Shown: in pieces, positions 1 through 8,008 of the stretch | Layout: each line of letters begins with the position of its first letter | Numbering within the stretch: the stretch's first letter is position 1 | NCBI GenBank assembly: GCA_965224535.1 | Contig: CBDCZR010000022.1 | Coordinates: 124,001 to 188,000, forward strand | Reading direction: 5' to 3' | Length of the DNA stretch: 64,000 nt | DNA from: JBCDHN01 sp965224535 | Lineage (GTDB): Bacteria > Verrucomicrobiota > Verrucomicrobiia > Verrucomicrobiales > DEV007 | Made by a program: the position numbers and the translations under genes | Notes under the pieces: generated by a model | What the model was told of the DNA's origin: nothing | Databases searched by the model: none | What the model saw: the letters and a program-made list of their open reading frames with translations, nothing else

Positions 1-616
1 GCGCATCGATGGCCTGGACCTTTTTGTCGAAAACGTCATCGATCGAGATCGCGATATCCGGCTCGAAGGGATAGGGTTTGGTGAACCGGTCGGGGAAGAA
101 GAAAAAATACGCGTTTTTCTTCAACGGCGGCGAATCCGGGCAAAAATTGGGCACCGAGACCATGAACGCCGCATCCTGCACCAACACGCCGGTGTAGCGG
201 TGATCCGGGTGATAATCCCACGGCCGATGCGAGAAAACCAGGTCCGCCTGCCAATTGCGAATCAAGCGGGTGATTTTCTTGCGATTTTCAAGCGAAGGGA
301 CCAGCTCGCCATCGTGAATATCGAGCACCTCCACCTCCCAACCGCCGCGTTTGGCCGCTTCCTTGACCTCGGCCGTGCGGCGTTTGGCCAACTCACCGCC
401 AGACATCTCCCAGTGGCCGATGTCGCCGTTCGTCACCGACACCAGCTTCACTTTGTGCCCCAGCGCGACCCATTTGGCAGCGCAACCGCCGATTTGGAAC
501 TCCGGATCGTCCGGGTGCGCGCCGAAGGCGATGATGCGCAGCGGTTCATCCGCAATTAACGGTGAGTTGCAAGCGAGGAACAGAAAAACCGGCGGGAGGA
601 GCTTGGAGAATTTCAT
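1..616 (-). CDS. Secreted PIG-L (LmbE-like) deacetylase, 3' end outside window
   Basis: The gene reads right to left from ATG 616 and is still open at base 1, so about 205 N-terminal residues are present. Residues 1-22 form a signal peptide (Lys-rich start, hydrophobic core, ending near LIADE). AHPDD at residues 33-37 and HPDH near residues 136-139 are the zinc-binding motifs of the PIG-L family, which removes N-acetyl groups from sugars. The substrate cannot be read from the sequence; the signal peptide implies an exported enzyme. The missing part is the C-terminal portion. The family call is secure and the substrate unknown. Confidence 0.9.
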   Translation of the reverse strand, partial: MKFSKLLPPVFLFLACNSPLIADEPLRIIAFGAHPDDPEFQIGGCAAKWVALGHKVKLVSVTNGDIGHWEMSGGELAKRRTAEVKEAAKRGGWEVEVLDIHDGELVPSLENRKKITRLIRNWQADLVFSHRPWDYHPDHRYTGVLVQDAAFMVSVPNFCPDSPPLKKNAYFFFFPDRFTKPYPFEPDIAISIDDVFDKKVQAIDA

Positions 617-732
617 GGGCTCCCTTTAACGCCGATCGCCGCCTTTGCAACCAACCGAAAAATTGGCCGAGAGAGGCAGTTGGCGGGTTTTCATTGACGC
701 AACCCGCCGGCTCATCCAGCTTTGGGCGAATT

Positions 733-829
733 GGAGAGAGATGGGTGCCTGGTGGCCCCCGCGGTCTTCAAAACCGTTGTCGACGAGTGATCCTCGCCGA
801 GGTTGGTTCGATTCCTTCCCTCTCCGCCA
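733..829 (+). tRNA. selC: tRNA-Sec (anticodon TCA)
   Basis: The 97-nt sequence has the hallmarks of bacterial selenocysteine tRNA. The anticodon arm is GCGGT-CTTCAAA-ACCGT with UCA in the loop, the D-arm contains TGGTGGCC, the variable arm is long (GGCGAGGATCA-like pairing around 781-800), the TTCGATT T-loop is present, and CCA is encoded at 827-829. Several expected pairs fail: A7 faces C in the acceptor, and the T-stem GTTGG/CCTTC has two T-T oppositions. No selA, selB, selD or selenoprotein gene is visible here. The tRNA may still work, or it may be starting to decay. Confidence 0.82.
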
Positions 830-832
830 ATT

Positions 833-1175
833 TTAGGATGGGCTTCCAGACGCATCAAAGGCGTCGTCATCTGTATCGGAGACCACCCCAGGTTGACCGT
901 GAACCCAGACCAATCCGTCGATGTGCTCGTTCAGGTCATCGTTCACGTTTTGCCAAAGCGGGTCTAACAGAAACTCAACACCCTCCCTGCGGGCGACCTT
1001 TGCGGCAGGGACAAAGTCGCTGTCTCCCGTAACGAGAATAATGGAGTCAACCTGCTTCTTGAGAGTCAGCGTCGTGACGTCGATGCCAATTCGCATGTCC
1101 AGCAGGAACGAGGCGAGACAATCGTTTGACGAAGAATGCTCCGTCAATAAGGACGGCAATTCGACGGATTCTCAT
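833..1175 (-). pseudogene. Decayed NYN-domain (PIN-like RNase) gene with internal deletion
   Basis: Two pieces of one NYN-family protein lie in different frames. The N-terminal piece starts at ATG 1175 with MRIRRIAVLIDGAFFVK, carrying the first catalytic Asp. The C-terminal piece (about 1100 down to the stop at 833) reads RIGIDVTTLTLKKQ, then LVTGDSDFVPAAK with the paired acidic residues, and a LLDPLW...EHIDGL ending. Complete relatives have well over 100 residues between these blocks; here only about 15-20 remain and the frame changes. NYN proteins are metal-dependent RNases. The gene is almost certainly dead. It lies 3 bp past tRNA-Sec. Confidence 0.75.
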
Positions 1176-1320
1176 GGCTGATTTTGGGCACAAAAAGGCC
1201 CCAGGATTTCTGGCCACCCAAAATCTACGAGTGGACATACTTTCAAGGAGCGGATGCAGTCACGTTAGCTGCTCACAGAGCCAAATCAAATTCTTATTTC
1301 TTGTCAACTCGTGCGTTCCC

Positions 1321-2598
1321 TCACTTGACTTGGGTGATGATCCTCGCTCCGCGTTTGTAGGTTAGGTAGGAGTAAACCCATTGCCAAAAAACGGCTACTT
1401 TGTTGCGAAATCCGATCAAAAACAGCAGGTGGATGAAGAGCCACATAAGCCAGGCGAGGTAACCGGTGAATTTGAGCCCGCCGCTCTCCGCCACGGCGGC
1501 GCTGCGGCCAATAGTGGCCATGTTGCCTTTGTCGAAGTATTTGAACGGTCCGGTTTGGCCGCGCAACAAACGCCGGGCCACGTAGCCGCCCATTTGAATC
1601 GCGGCGGGACACAGGCCGGGCACGGGCTTGCCGTTGGCGTCGACAAGATGGGCGATGTCGCCGACCGCGAAGACTTCCGGGTAACCTGGCAAGCTAAGAT
1701 CCGGCTCGACCATGATTCGTCCCGCGTGGTCGGTTTCCACGCCGAGTTGGCGCGTGAACGCGGGCGCTTCGACGCCGGCGGCCCAAAGCACGTTGGCCGT
1801 TTCGATTCGCTCACCGGCAACCACCACGTAGCCCTCCCCCACGTCCTCAACGGCTGAATTGACGCGCACTTCCACGCCCATTCCCACCAGGCGGCGGCTG
1901 GTGTAGGCGGAGAGATCCTCCGGGTACATGGTGAGGAGCCTGTCAGACCTCTCCACGAGAACGATCCGGGCATCGCGCGGGTTGATGCGCCGAAAATCGT
2001 CGGCCATGACCCGGCGGGCCAGTTCCGCAAACGCGCCGGCCAATTCCACCCCGGTGGGGCCGCCGCCAATGACGACGGTGGTCATGAGGCGGCGAATCTC
2101 AGCTTCGTCGTCAGAACATTCGGCTCGCTCGAAGGCGCTGAGGATGTCTGCGCGAATCTGCGTGGCGTCGTCCAACGATTTCAGCCCACGGGCGTGCTGA
2201 GCCCAGTCGTTATGCCCAAAATAGCTCGTTTTCACGCCCAGGCCGATCACCAGGTAATCGTAGCCAACCGTGCGTTGGCTGGTGGTGATGGCGCGCTTGT
2301 CCAGGTCGATTCCGGTGACTTCTTCCATCAACACGTCCAAGTTTTCGTGTTCGGTTAGGATGGAGCGCAGCGGCTGTGCGATTTCCGGCGCGGCCAGGCC
2401 GGCGCTGGCTACCTGGTAGAGAAGCGGCTGGAAAAGGTGGTGATTTTGCCGGTCGATCAGGGTGATGTGGAATCGTTCGGGATCGTTGAGGCGCTTGCAA
2501 AATTCCAACCCGCCAAAACCGCCGCCCAGGACGACAACGTGCGATTTTCCCGGAGTTGGGCCCAGATTCGGGTGCTTGGATGCAGTTTGCTGGCTCAT
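1321..2598 (-). CDS. ndh: Type II NADH dehydrogenase (NDH-2)
   Basis: This 425-aa protein oxidises NADH and reduces quinone at the inner face of the membrane without pumping protons. The FAD-binding motif GGGFGGLE lies near residue 25, the NADH-binding motif GGGPTGVELAG near residue 177, and VFAVGDIAHL, the second FAD contact, near residue 305. The last 60 residues contain a hydrophobic stretch (WLMWLFIHLLFLIG) followed by basic residues, as expected for the amphipathic/membrane anchor of this family. Length and start fit the family. It is followed at 76 bp upstream by bioA on the same strand; the two are metabolically unrelated. Confidence 0.93.
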   Translation of the reverse strand: MSQQTASKHPNLGPTPGKSHVVVLGGGFGGLEFCKRLNDPERFHITLIDRQNHHLFQPLLYQVASAGLAAPEIAQPLRSILTEHENLDVLMEEVTGIDLDKRAITTSQRTVGYDYLVIGLGVKTSYFGHNDWAQHARGLKSLDDATQIRADILSAFERAECSDDEAEIRRLMTTVVIGGGPTGVELAGAFAELARRVMADDFRRINPRDARIVLVERSDRLLTMYPEDLSAYTSRRLVGMGVEVRVNSAVEDVGEGYVVVAGERIETANVLWAAGVEAPAFTRQLGVETDHAGRIMVEPDLSLPGYPEVFAVGDIAHLVDANGKPVPGLCPAAIQMGGYVARRLLRGQTGPFKYFDKGNMATIGRSAAVAESGGLKFTGYLAWLMWLFIHLLFLIGFRNKVAVFWQWVYSYLTYKRGARIITQVK

Positions 2599-2674
2599 GG
2601 CGCGATTTTTCGCCTTCGTTACACTTCTTGTTCGCCCCTCGCCAGCCTGAGGAAACCGAAAACCGGCGGCCGGG

Positions 2675-3988
2675 CTAAAACTTGGCGCAAGCTTGGCCCA
2701 GAGCGGCGCAGGCGGCGGCGAGATCGTCGGTCTCGGCGCAAAGCGGAAGCATGAGGATCACGGCATTTCCGATGGGGCGCGTTAGCAGGCCAAAATCGCG
2801 CGCGGCCAGGCAAACCGCGGCTCCGAGTTGGCCGGTGCGCTGCAAATTTTCGCCATCGGGCGTGGTTCCACGGACTTCGAGCGCGGCCATGAAGCCGCAT
2901 TGCCGCGTTTCCGCGATTTGGGGCAGATCGGCGAGGTTGGCGAGCGCGCTGGTTAGGCCGGCGATCTTGGGTTGGAGGTTTTCGAGCACGCGTTCGTCGT
3001 CAAAAACCTGGAGCGAGGCCAGCGCCGCGGCACAGCCCAATGGGTTAGCGGTGTAGGAGTGGCCGTAGTAAAACGTCTGTTCCGCACCGCCGAGAAACGC
3101 GTCGAAAATGCGTTGCGCGGTTAGGGTCGCGGCGAGGGGCAAGTAGCCGCCGGTGATGCCCTTGGCCAGATTGAGAAAATCCGGGACCACGCCCTCTTGC
3201 TCGCAGGCAAACAGCGTCCCGGTGCGCCCGAAACCGGTCAAAACCTCGTCGAGGATGAGCAAAACGCCGTGTTCCGCGCACCAATCCGCCAAACCCCGGA
3301 GCATCCCGCGCGGCCAGGGGCGAATCCCGGCCGGGCCCTGCACGAGAGGCTCGATGATGGCCGCGTTGACGCTTTGCGCGAAACCGCTCCCGAGTTCGGT
3401 CAAACCCTCCAAGCTGGCAACGCGGGTTACCGGCGGAAACGGCGCCGCGACCGGCTGATTGAACAGCGGGATGCCACTGAGGTTGGCCGCGCCGACGGTG
3501 TCGCCGTGATAGGCTTGGTCGAAGGCGACAAACCGGGTTCTGCCGATCTCTCCGCGAAGCGCGCGAAATTGCAGCGCCATGCGCAGGGACACCTCGTTGG
3601 CGGTGGAGCCGTTGTCGGAGAAGAACACCTTGGTTAGGCGCTCGCCGGGAGCGCGGGTCACCAGTTCGCGGGCCAAAACGGCGGCGTTGGGATGCGTCAG
3701 GCCCAGGAAGGAGCTGTGGGCCATGCGGTCGAGTTGATCGCGAATTGCGGCGGTGATTGCGGGATGCTGGTGGCCGTGGATGTTGGTCCAGATGGAGGCG
3801 TTGCCGTCGATGAATTCGCGTCCCAGCACGTCGGTTACCCGTGCCCCGCGTCCGGAGGCGATCGCGAGCGGTTCGTGGCCCGGTTCGCACCACCCGGCCA
3901 TTTGCGTGAACGGGTGCCAAACGTAGGTTTTGTCCAGAAATCCCAGGTTTTCGGCCGAAAGTCGCCACGGTGCGGAAATGAGGTCCAT
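2675..3988 (-). CDS. bioA: Adenosylmethionine-8-amino-7-oxononanoate aminotransferase
   Basis: This 437-aa PLP-dependent class-III aminotransferase converts KAPA to DAPA in biotin synthesis, using S-adenosylmethionine as amino donor. N-terminal YVWHPFTQM is the characteristic BioA entry motif. DEVLTGFGRTG near residue 248 holds the PLP-pyridine Asp, and LNLAKGITGG near residue 273 carries the Schiff-base Lys. IWTNIHGHQHP near residue 66 and the C-terminal LTRPIGNAVILMLPL also match. No other biotin genes are in the window, so it stands alone. I am confident of the function because BioA-type aminotransferases differ from ornithine or GABA aminotransferases at the N-terminal motif. Confidence 0.92.
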   Translation of the reverse strand: MDLISAPWRLSAENLGFLDKTYVWHPFTQMAGWCEPGHEPLAIASGRGARVTDVLGREFIDGNASIWTNIHGHQHPAITAAIRDQLDRMAHSSFLGLTHPNAAVLARELVTRAPGERLTKVFFSDNGSTANEVSLRMALQFRALRGEIGRTRFVAFDQAYHGDTVGAANLSGIPLFNQPVAAPFPPVTRVASLEGLTELGSGFAQSVNAAIIEPLVQGPAGIRPWPRGMLRGLADWCAEHGVLLILDEVLTGFGRTGTLFACEQEGVVPDFLNLAKGITGGYLPLAATLTAQRIFDAFLGGAEQTFYYGHSYTANPLGCAAALASLQVFDDERVLENLQPKIAGLTSALANLADLPQIAETRQCGFMAALEVRGTTPDGENLQRTGQLGAAVCLAARDFGLLTRPIGNAVILMLPLCAETDDLAAACAALGQACAKF

Positions 3989-4086
3989 TCGGGACGGTCA
4001 GGCAAATCCGGCGTTTTGGCGAGGGGCGATTGCTCGCTCGCGAATCGCCGAACTCAGGCCAGCCCGCCTTAATCGCGAGCGCCAGC

Positions 4087-4214
4087 GCGATTGGCGAGAT
4101 ATGACCTCCATCGCGGCGTCAAGCTTGGTTTTCTCACCTCCACGTATCTCTGGATACGCCTCGGCGGGAAAACCAGCGCTTTCCTGGCGCTGGAAGCCAT
4201 CTTTCGCCAATCGC
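4087..4214. repeat. Fold-back (imperfect inverted) repeat between bioA and the Hsp70 gene
   Basis: GCGATTGGCGA at 4087-4097 is matched by its exact complement at 4204-4214, and TGGTTTTC near 4130 is matched by GAAAACCA near 4168. Between these, the two arms (about 48 bp each) remain alignable with mismatches. The apex holds a perfect hairpin, CGTATC/GATACG (4143-4148 with 4153-4158), and a second hairpin CCAGCGC/GCGCTGG lies at 4173-4193. This looks like a REP/MITE-type non-coding element. No second copy was seen in the window. Confidence 0.6.
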
Positions 4215-4248
4215 CGGCTGGCTTCGCGAATAAGGCAGGCTAGGATTG

Positions 4249-6075
4249 ATGGCGATGAAATTTTCCCTCGGAATCGATCTCGGCACCAGCAACAGCGCCC
4301 TGGCTTTCTGCGAATCGGAAAGCGCCGAACCGCCGGAAATCCTGGAAATCCCCCAGGTTCTCGATGTCAACGCCGTGGGCGGCAAGGAGACCTTCGCCAG
4401 CGCGACTTACCTGCCCAACGAAGCCGAATTTCCCGAAAAAATGGCCCGCGTGCCGTGGGCTGACGACTCGGATCCCGCGATTCGCGGCCAGTTTGCCCGC
4501 GAACACGGCGCCATGGTTCCGGACCGGCTGGTGACGTCGGCAAAATCGTGGCTTTCCAACCCGCACGTCGATCCGCGTAGCGCGGTTTTGCCCTGGAATT
4601 CGGAAATCGGCGCCGCGCAAAAACTCTCCGCGTTCGAAACCGCGCGCGGCTACCTGGAGCACTTGCGTGAGGCTGCAATGACCTCCGGAACCGTCGAAAA
4701 TCTCGCCGAAACCGAGGTAGTCGTCACCGTGCCGGCTTCGTTCGATGAGGTAGCCCGAAATCTCACCGCTGAGGCTGCTGAAGCCGCCGGATTGAGGGAC
4801 GCCGTCCTGCTGGAGGAGCCCCAAGCCGCGTTTTACGCCTGGACGGCGCAGACCGGGAGCGATTGGCGAAATCAGGTGCGCGCCGGCGACATCGTGCTGG
4901 TTTGCGACGTGGGCGGAGGCACGGCGGATTTCAGCCTCTTGGCCATCACAGACCAGGGCGGAAACCTGGAAATCGAGCGAATTAGCGTGGGCGAGCATCT
5001 TTTGCTCGGCGGCGACAACATGGATCTGGCGCTGGCCTACACGCTTCAGGCAAAACTGACCGAGGAAGGCAAAACCATCGATTCCTGGCAGTTTCTCTCG
5101 CTCGTACAGGGTTGCCGCCAGGCCAAGGAGACGCTGTTTTCGCGCGACGATCTGGACGAAGCCGCGATTTCGATTCCCTCGCGCGGTTCCAGCCTGCTGG
5201 CCAAGACCCTTTCCACAAAATTGGATCGCGCGGCGCTGGAAACAGTTGTGCTGGACGGCTTTTTCCCGATGACGGAGGCGGCCGACTTGCCGCAGGAAGC
5301 TGCGCGAAGCGGCCTCCAGGAATTTGGGCTGCCCTACGCAGCCGATCCGGTGGTCAGCAAGCACCTGGCCCGGTTTTTGACCCGCAGCCTGCAAAACGTG
5401 CGGGCCAGCGACGAATTGAGCGCGAAATTCGAGTCCGCGAAGGGTCCCTTGCTCCAACCCACCGCGGTTTTGTTCAACGGCGGCGCGTTCAAGGCCGATG
5501 CAGTGCGTCAACGGGTGCTCGACCTGCTGGCCAGTTGGAATGGCGGAACCGCGCCGAGCGAATTGGCCGGTTTTCAGCCGGATTTGGCCGTGGCCCGCGG
5601 CGCGGCGGTTTACGCGCGAAATCGCGCCAGCGGCAAAGGGTTGCGGATCAAGGCCGGCACGGCGCGCAGCTATTACGTGGGGCTGGAATCGTCCATGCCG
5701 GCGGTTCCCGGGTTCAAACCCCCGCTCAAGGCTGTTTGCGTCGTCCCGCAAGGGATGGAGGAAGGCAGCGAACGCGTTCTGCAAGGGCGCGACTTTGGCC
5801 TCATCACCGGCCAGGAGGCGGAATTCCGCTTCCTTTCCTCGGAGGTCCGCAGCGGCGATGAACCGGGCGAAATCGTCGATGACGCGGAAAACGCGCTGGA
5901 GGAGACTTCCAGCCTGAAGGTGGAGTTACCGGCCCTGGAAGGTCACGCGCCCGGCGAGATGATTCCCGTGCAACTTCACGCCGTCGTCACCGAACTGGGA
6001 AATCTGGAGCTTTGGATGCAGCACGCCGCCTCCGACCAGCGCTGGCAGTTGACTTTCAAGGTAAGAACGGAGTGA
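4249..6075 (+). CDS. Hsp70-family (DnaK-like) ATPase
   Basis: The roughly 608-aa protein has the actin/Hsp70 nucleotide-binding fold: phosphate-1 loop GIDLGTSNSALAF near residues 6-18 and phosphate-2 loop CDVGGGTADF near residues 219-228. The C-terminal 150 residues are divergent and shorter than the DnaK substrate domain, and there is no EEVD-like tail or lid signature. This is a DnaK paralogue of the kind found alone in PVC genomes rather than housekeeping DnaK. No dnaJ or grpE is adjacent. TTG 4246, ATG 4249 and ATG 4255 are all possible starts; I chose the first ATG. The client is unknown. The three following same-strand genes may be functionally linked. Confidence 0.85.
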   Translation: MAMKFSLGIDLGTSNSALAFCESESAEPPEILEIPQVLDVNAVGGKETFASATYLPNEAEFPEKMARVPWADDSDPAIRGQFAREHGAMVPDRLVTSAKSWLSNPHVDPRSAVLPWNSEIGAAQKLSAFETARGYLEHLREAAMTSGTVENLAETEVVVTVPASFDEVARNLTAEAAEAAGLRDAVLLEEPQAAFYAWTAQTGSDWRNQVRAGDIVLVCDVGGGTADFSLLAITDQGGNLEIERISVGEHLLLGGDNMDLALAYTLQAKLTEEGKTIDSWQFLSLVQGCRQAKETLFSRDDLDEAAISIPSRGSSLLAKTLSTKLDRAALETVVLDGFFPMTEAADLPQEAARSGLQEFGLPYAADPVVSKHLARFLTRSLQNVRASDELSAKFESAKGPLLQPTAVLFNGGAFKADAVRQRVLDLLASWNGGTAPSELAGFQPDLAVARGAAVYARNRASGKGLRIKAGTARSYYVGLESSMPAVPGFKPPLKAVCVVPQGMEEGSERVLQGRDFGLITGQEAEFRFLSSEVRSGDEPGEIVDDAENALEETSSLKVELPALEGHAPGEMIPVQLHAVVTELGNLELWMQHAASDQRWQLTFKVRTE

Positions 6076-6108
6076 ACGCGCGAAATTGGGCGCCGGCGCC
6101 GATTTGTT

Positions 6109-6138
6109 TTGACCGAATTCGCGGAAGTTTTTTACAAT
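6109..6138 (+). promoter_or_regulatory. Sigma-70-like promoter producing a possibly leaderless message
   Basis: TTGACC at 6109-6114 and TACAAT at 6133-6138 are separated by 18 bp. The ATG of the next gene is at 6145, about where transcription would start, so the message would have little or no 5' leader. I see no Shine-Dalgarno sequence immediately before this ATG beyond GGGG. Confidence 0.5.
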
Positions 6139-6144
6139 GCGGGG

Positions 6145-6639
6145 ATGAAACCGACGACGACTGAAGGCGATGCGATTTCCATTCTGTGTGTTGGCCGCGA
6201 CCGGCGAAATCTCGCGGCATTGCTGGGCCAAATGAGCCTACCGCATCGTTGCGATTGGGTGGATGGCGGCGAGGCCGTCCTCAAACAGGACTACCACGAC
6301 GTGGCCATCGTTTACCTGGGCGACCGGGCGAAAACGCACCACGATCCGTTGCCGGAACCGACTCGCGCCGGGTTGCAATTCGTCGGCAGCACGGGAATTC
6401 CCACCGTCATCCTGGGAAACGGCGCAAACCGGGCTTTGCTCGAAGGGATGAACGGCAGTTGGGATTGGGAATTTGTGGAAGAAGCGGAAGCTGAGGAAGA
6501 TCCCTACCAACTGCTGCGCGGTATGCGCAAGGCGCTCTCCGGATACCTGAGAGCCGCGGAAAATCGCGAGACTTGCCACCGCAGCAAGGCGTTGTCGCGG
6601 ATTTCCGAGCACTTTTTGGGCGCCATGCCCTGGGTTTAG
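6145..6639 (+). CDS. Small protein with a degenerate receiver-like fold
   Basis: The 164-aa protein begins at ATG 6145 rather than the upstream TTG, which is part of the candidate promoter -35. ISILCVGRDRRNL near residue 10 followed by WVDGGEAVLKQDYHDVAIVYLGD resembles the alternating beta-alpha pattern of response-regulator receiver domains. The expected phospho-acceptor Asp context is not convincing, so it may be a pseudo-receiver or an unrelated Rossmann-like fold. The C-terminal third is helical and acidic then basic. It follows the Hsp70 gene by about 70 bp and precedes two Sel1-type membrane proteins. I do not recognise a named family. Confidence 0.6.
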   Translation: MKPTTTEGDAISILCVGRDRRNLAALLGQMSLPHRCDWVDGGEAVLKQDYHDVAIVYLGDRAKTHHDPLPEPTRAGLQFVGSTGIPTVILGNGANRALLEGMNGSWDWEFVEEAEAEEDPYQLLRGMRKALSGYLRAAENRETCHRSKALSRISEHFLGAMPWV

Positions 6640-6758
6640 CCGCGAAAAGTGCGAAAAAGCGCAGAAACGAGGCGCATAAATTTGAAAATTCGAGAAGTTG
6701 CGCGAAATTTCGGGATTGGCCGTAAATTCCGTAACCGGCCGCAAAACCTCCCAACACC

Positions 6759-7925
6759 ATGGCCGGAACTCTTTACCGACAAAACCTTTCCTCCGACCGT
6801 CCCGGAAAAACGACGAAAACCCCGGAAAACGGGGGTGATTTGCCCGTTTTTGCCCGCCTCGGCGCGCCTCTCGAACGAAAACGGCCCAGCAGCCTTGCTT
6901 TCGCGGCGATGGGCCTACTTTGGGTCTGCGCCACCGGATTTTTCGCTTACGCGGCCTTTTACGCCCACCGCGAAGCCGAGGCTCAGAAGATGGAGCTGGC
7001 TAAGGTGGAAATTGAGACCGCCCAAGCCCAGTTGAACGAGCGCTTTGAGGTTGCCGGCCAGCGCTGCGAAACCTCCGAATTTGGCGAGGCGCTGCGAATC
7101 ATGCTCCATCTTGCCGACTCCCACCCGAAGCATCGCGGGCAAATTTGGGACCGCATCCTGACCATTTTGCGGGATTGGGAGCAATCGCAAATTAAGCCGG
7201 GAATTGGCGACGTGCCCTTTCTCGAGGTCCTCGCTCACGAAGGAATTTCCGATGCCCGAACCCTCATGATTCGCGCGACGCAAGGCCGTAGCGGCCTTCC
7301 CAATCAAACCCGCTTGGCGGCCAATGAAGGCCACTTGCCGTCGATCCTGGAGATGGCGCGAATGGAGGAAAAGCGCGAAAACTGGGAGGAGGCGGTCAAA
7401 TGGTTCGCCCGGGGCGCGAAAATGGGCTCGGTCGAGGCGCTTTACCGCTACGGCGAGTGCCAACTGCTGGGAAATGGCATCGAGCCGAATCCCGCCGAGG
7501 CGGTGAAGGTTCTGGACAGCGCGGCGATGAAAGGAGAGGCCAGAGCCATGGATTTGCTGGGTTTTTGCTACGAACGCGGGTTGGGCGTGCCGGCAGACCC
7601 GCAGTTGGCGGCGGAGTGGTTCCAAAGCGCGGTAAAAGCCGGCTGCATCCCCGCCTACTTTAACTTGGGCACCCGTTACGCGCAGGGTGACGGGGTCGAT
7701 CGGGACACCGGCATAGCTTCGGATCTGTTCCAGGCGGGCGCGATGCTGGGCAACGCCAAGTGCATGACCGCCTACGCCCGCTGTTTGGAAGTCGGTCTCG
7801 CCGGAGAGGTGGATGCCGAGCGCGCCGCATTTTGGTATCGCAAAGCGGCGGCGCTGGGCGATGAAGACAGCGTGGCTTGGTGCCGGGCCAACGGAATCGA
7901 CGTGCAAGTGTCCGTGCGTTCGTAA
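6759..7925 (+). CDS. Membrane-anchored Sel1-repeat protein
   Basis: The 388-aa protein has a basic, proline-containing N-terminal tail, one transmembrane segment near residues 45-67 (SLAFAAMGLLWVCATGFFAY within it), a coiled-coil-like stretch (KMELAKVEIETAQAQL), and at least four Sel1-type TPR repeats from about residue 210, such as AVKWFARGAKMGSVEALYRY and AAEWFQSAVKAGC. Sel1 repeats are protein-protein scaffolds. Topology predicts the repeats outside the cytoplasm. It ends in AWCRANGIDV, a tail shared with the next gene, so the two probably form a related pair. Confidence 0.8.
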   Translation: MAGTLYRQNLSSDRPGKTTKTPENGGDLPVFARLGAPLERKRPSSLAFAAMGLLWVCATGFFAYAAFYAHREAEAQKMELAKVEIETAQAQLNERFEVAGQRCETSEFGEALRIMLHLADSHPKHRGQIWDRILTILRDWEQSQIKPGIGDVPFLEVLAHEGISDARTLMIRATQGRSGLPNQTRLAANEGHLPSILEMARMEEKRENWEEAVKWFARGAKMGSVEALYRYGECQLLGNGIEPNPAEAVKVLDSAAMKGEARAMDLLGFCYERGLGVPADPQLAAEWFQSAVKAGCIPAYFNLGTRYAQGDGVDRDTGIASDLFQAGAMLGNAKCMTAYARCLEVGLAGEVDAERAAFWYRKAAALGDEDSVAWCRANGIDVQVSVRS

Positions 7926-8008
7926 ATTCCAAGACTTTCACAATTGATCTAATTCTTGGCAAAACGAGGCATTGATTGATTCGCGGGATGTTTTTAAATT
8001 GAAGGCAG

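Noticed and set aside
4240..5784. A 514-aa minus-strand ORF
   Set aside because: Antisense to the Hsp70-family gene, whose motifs are clear.
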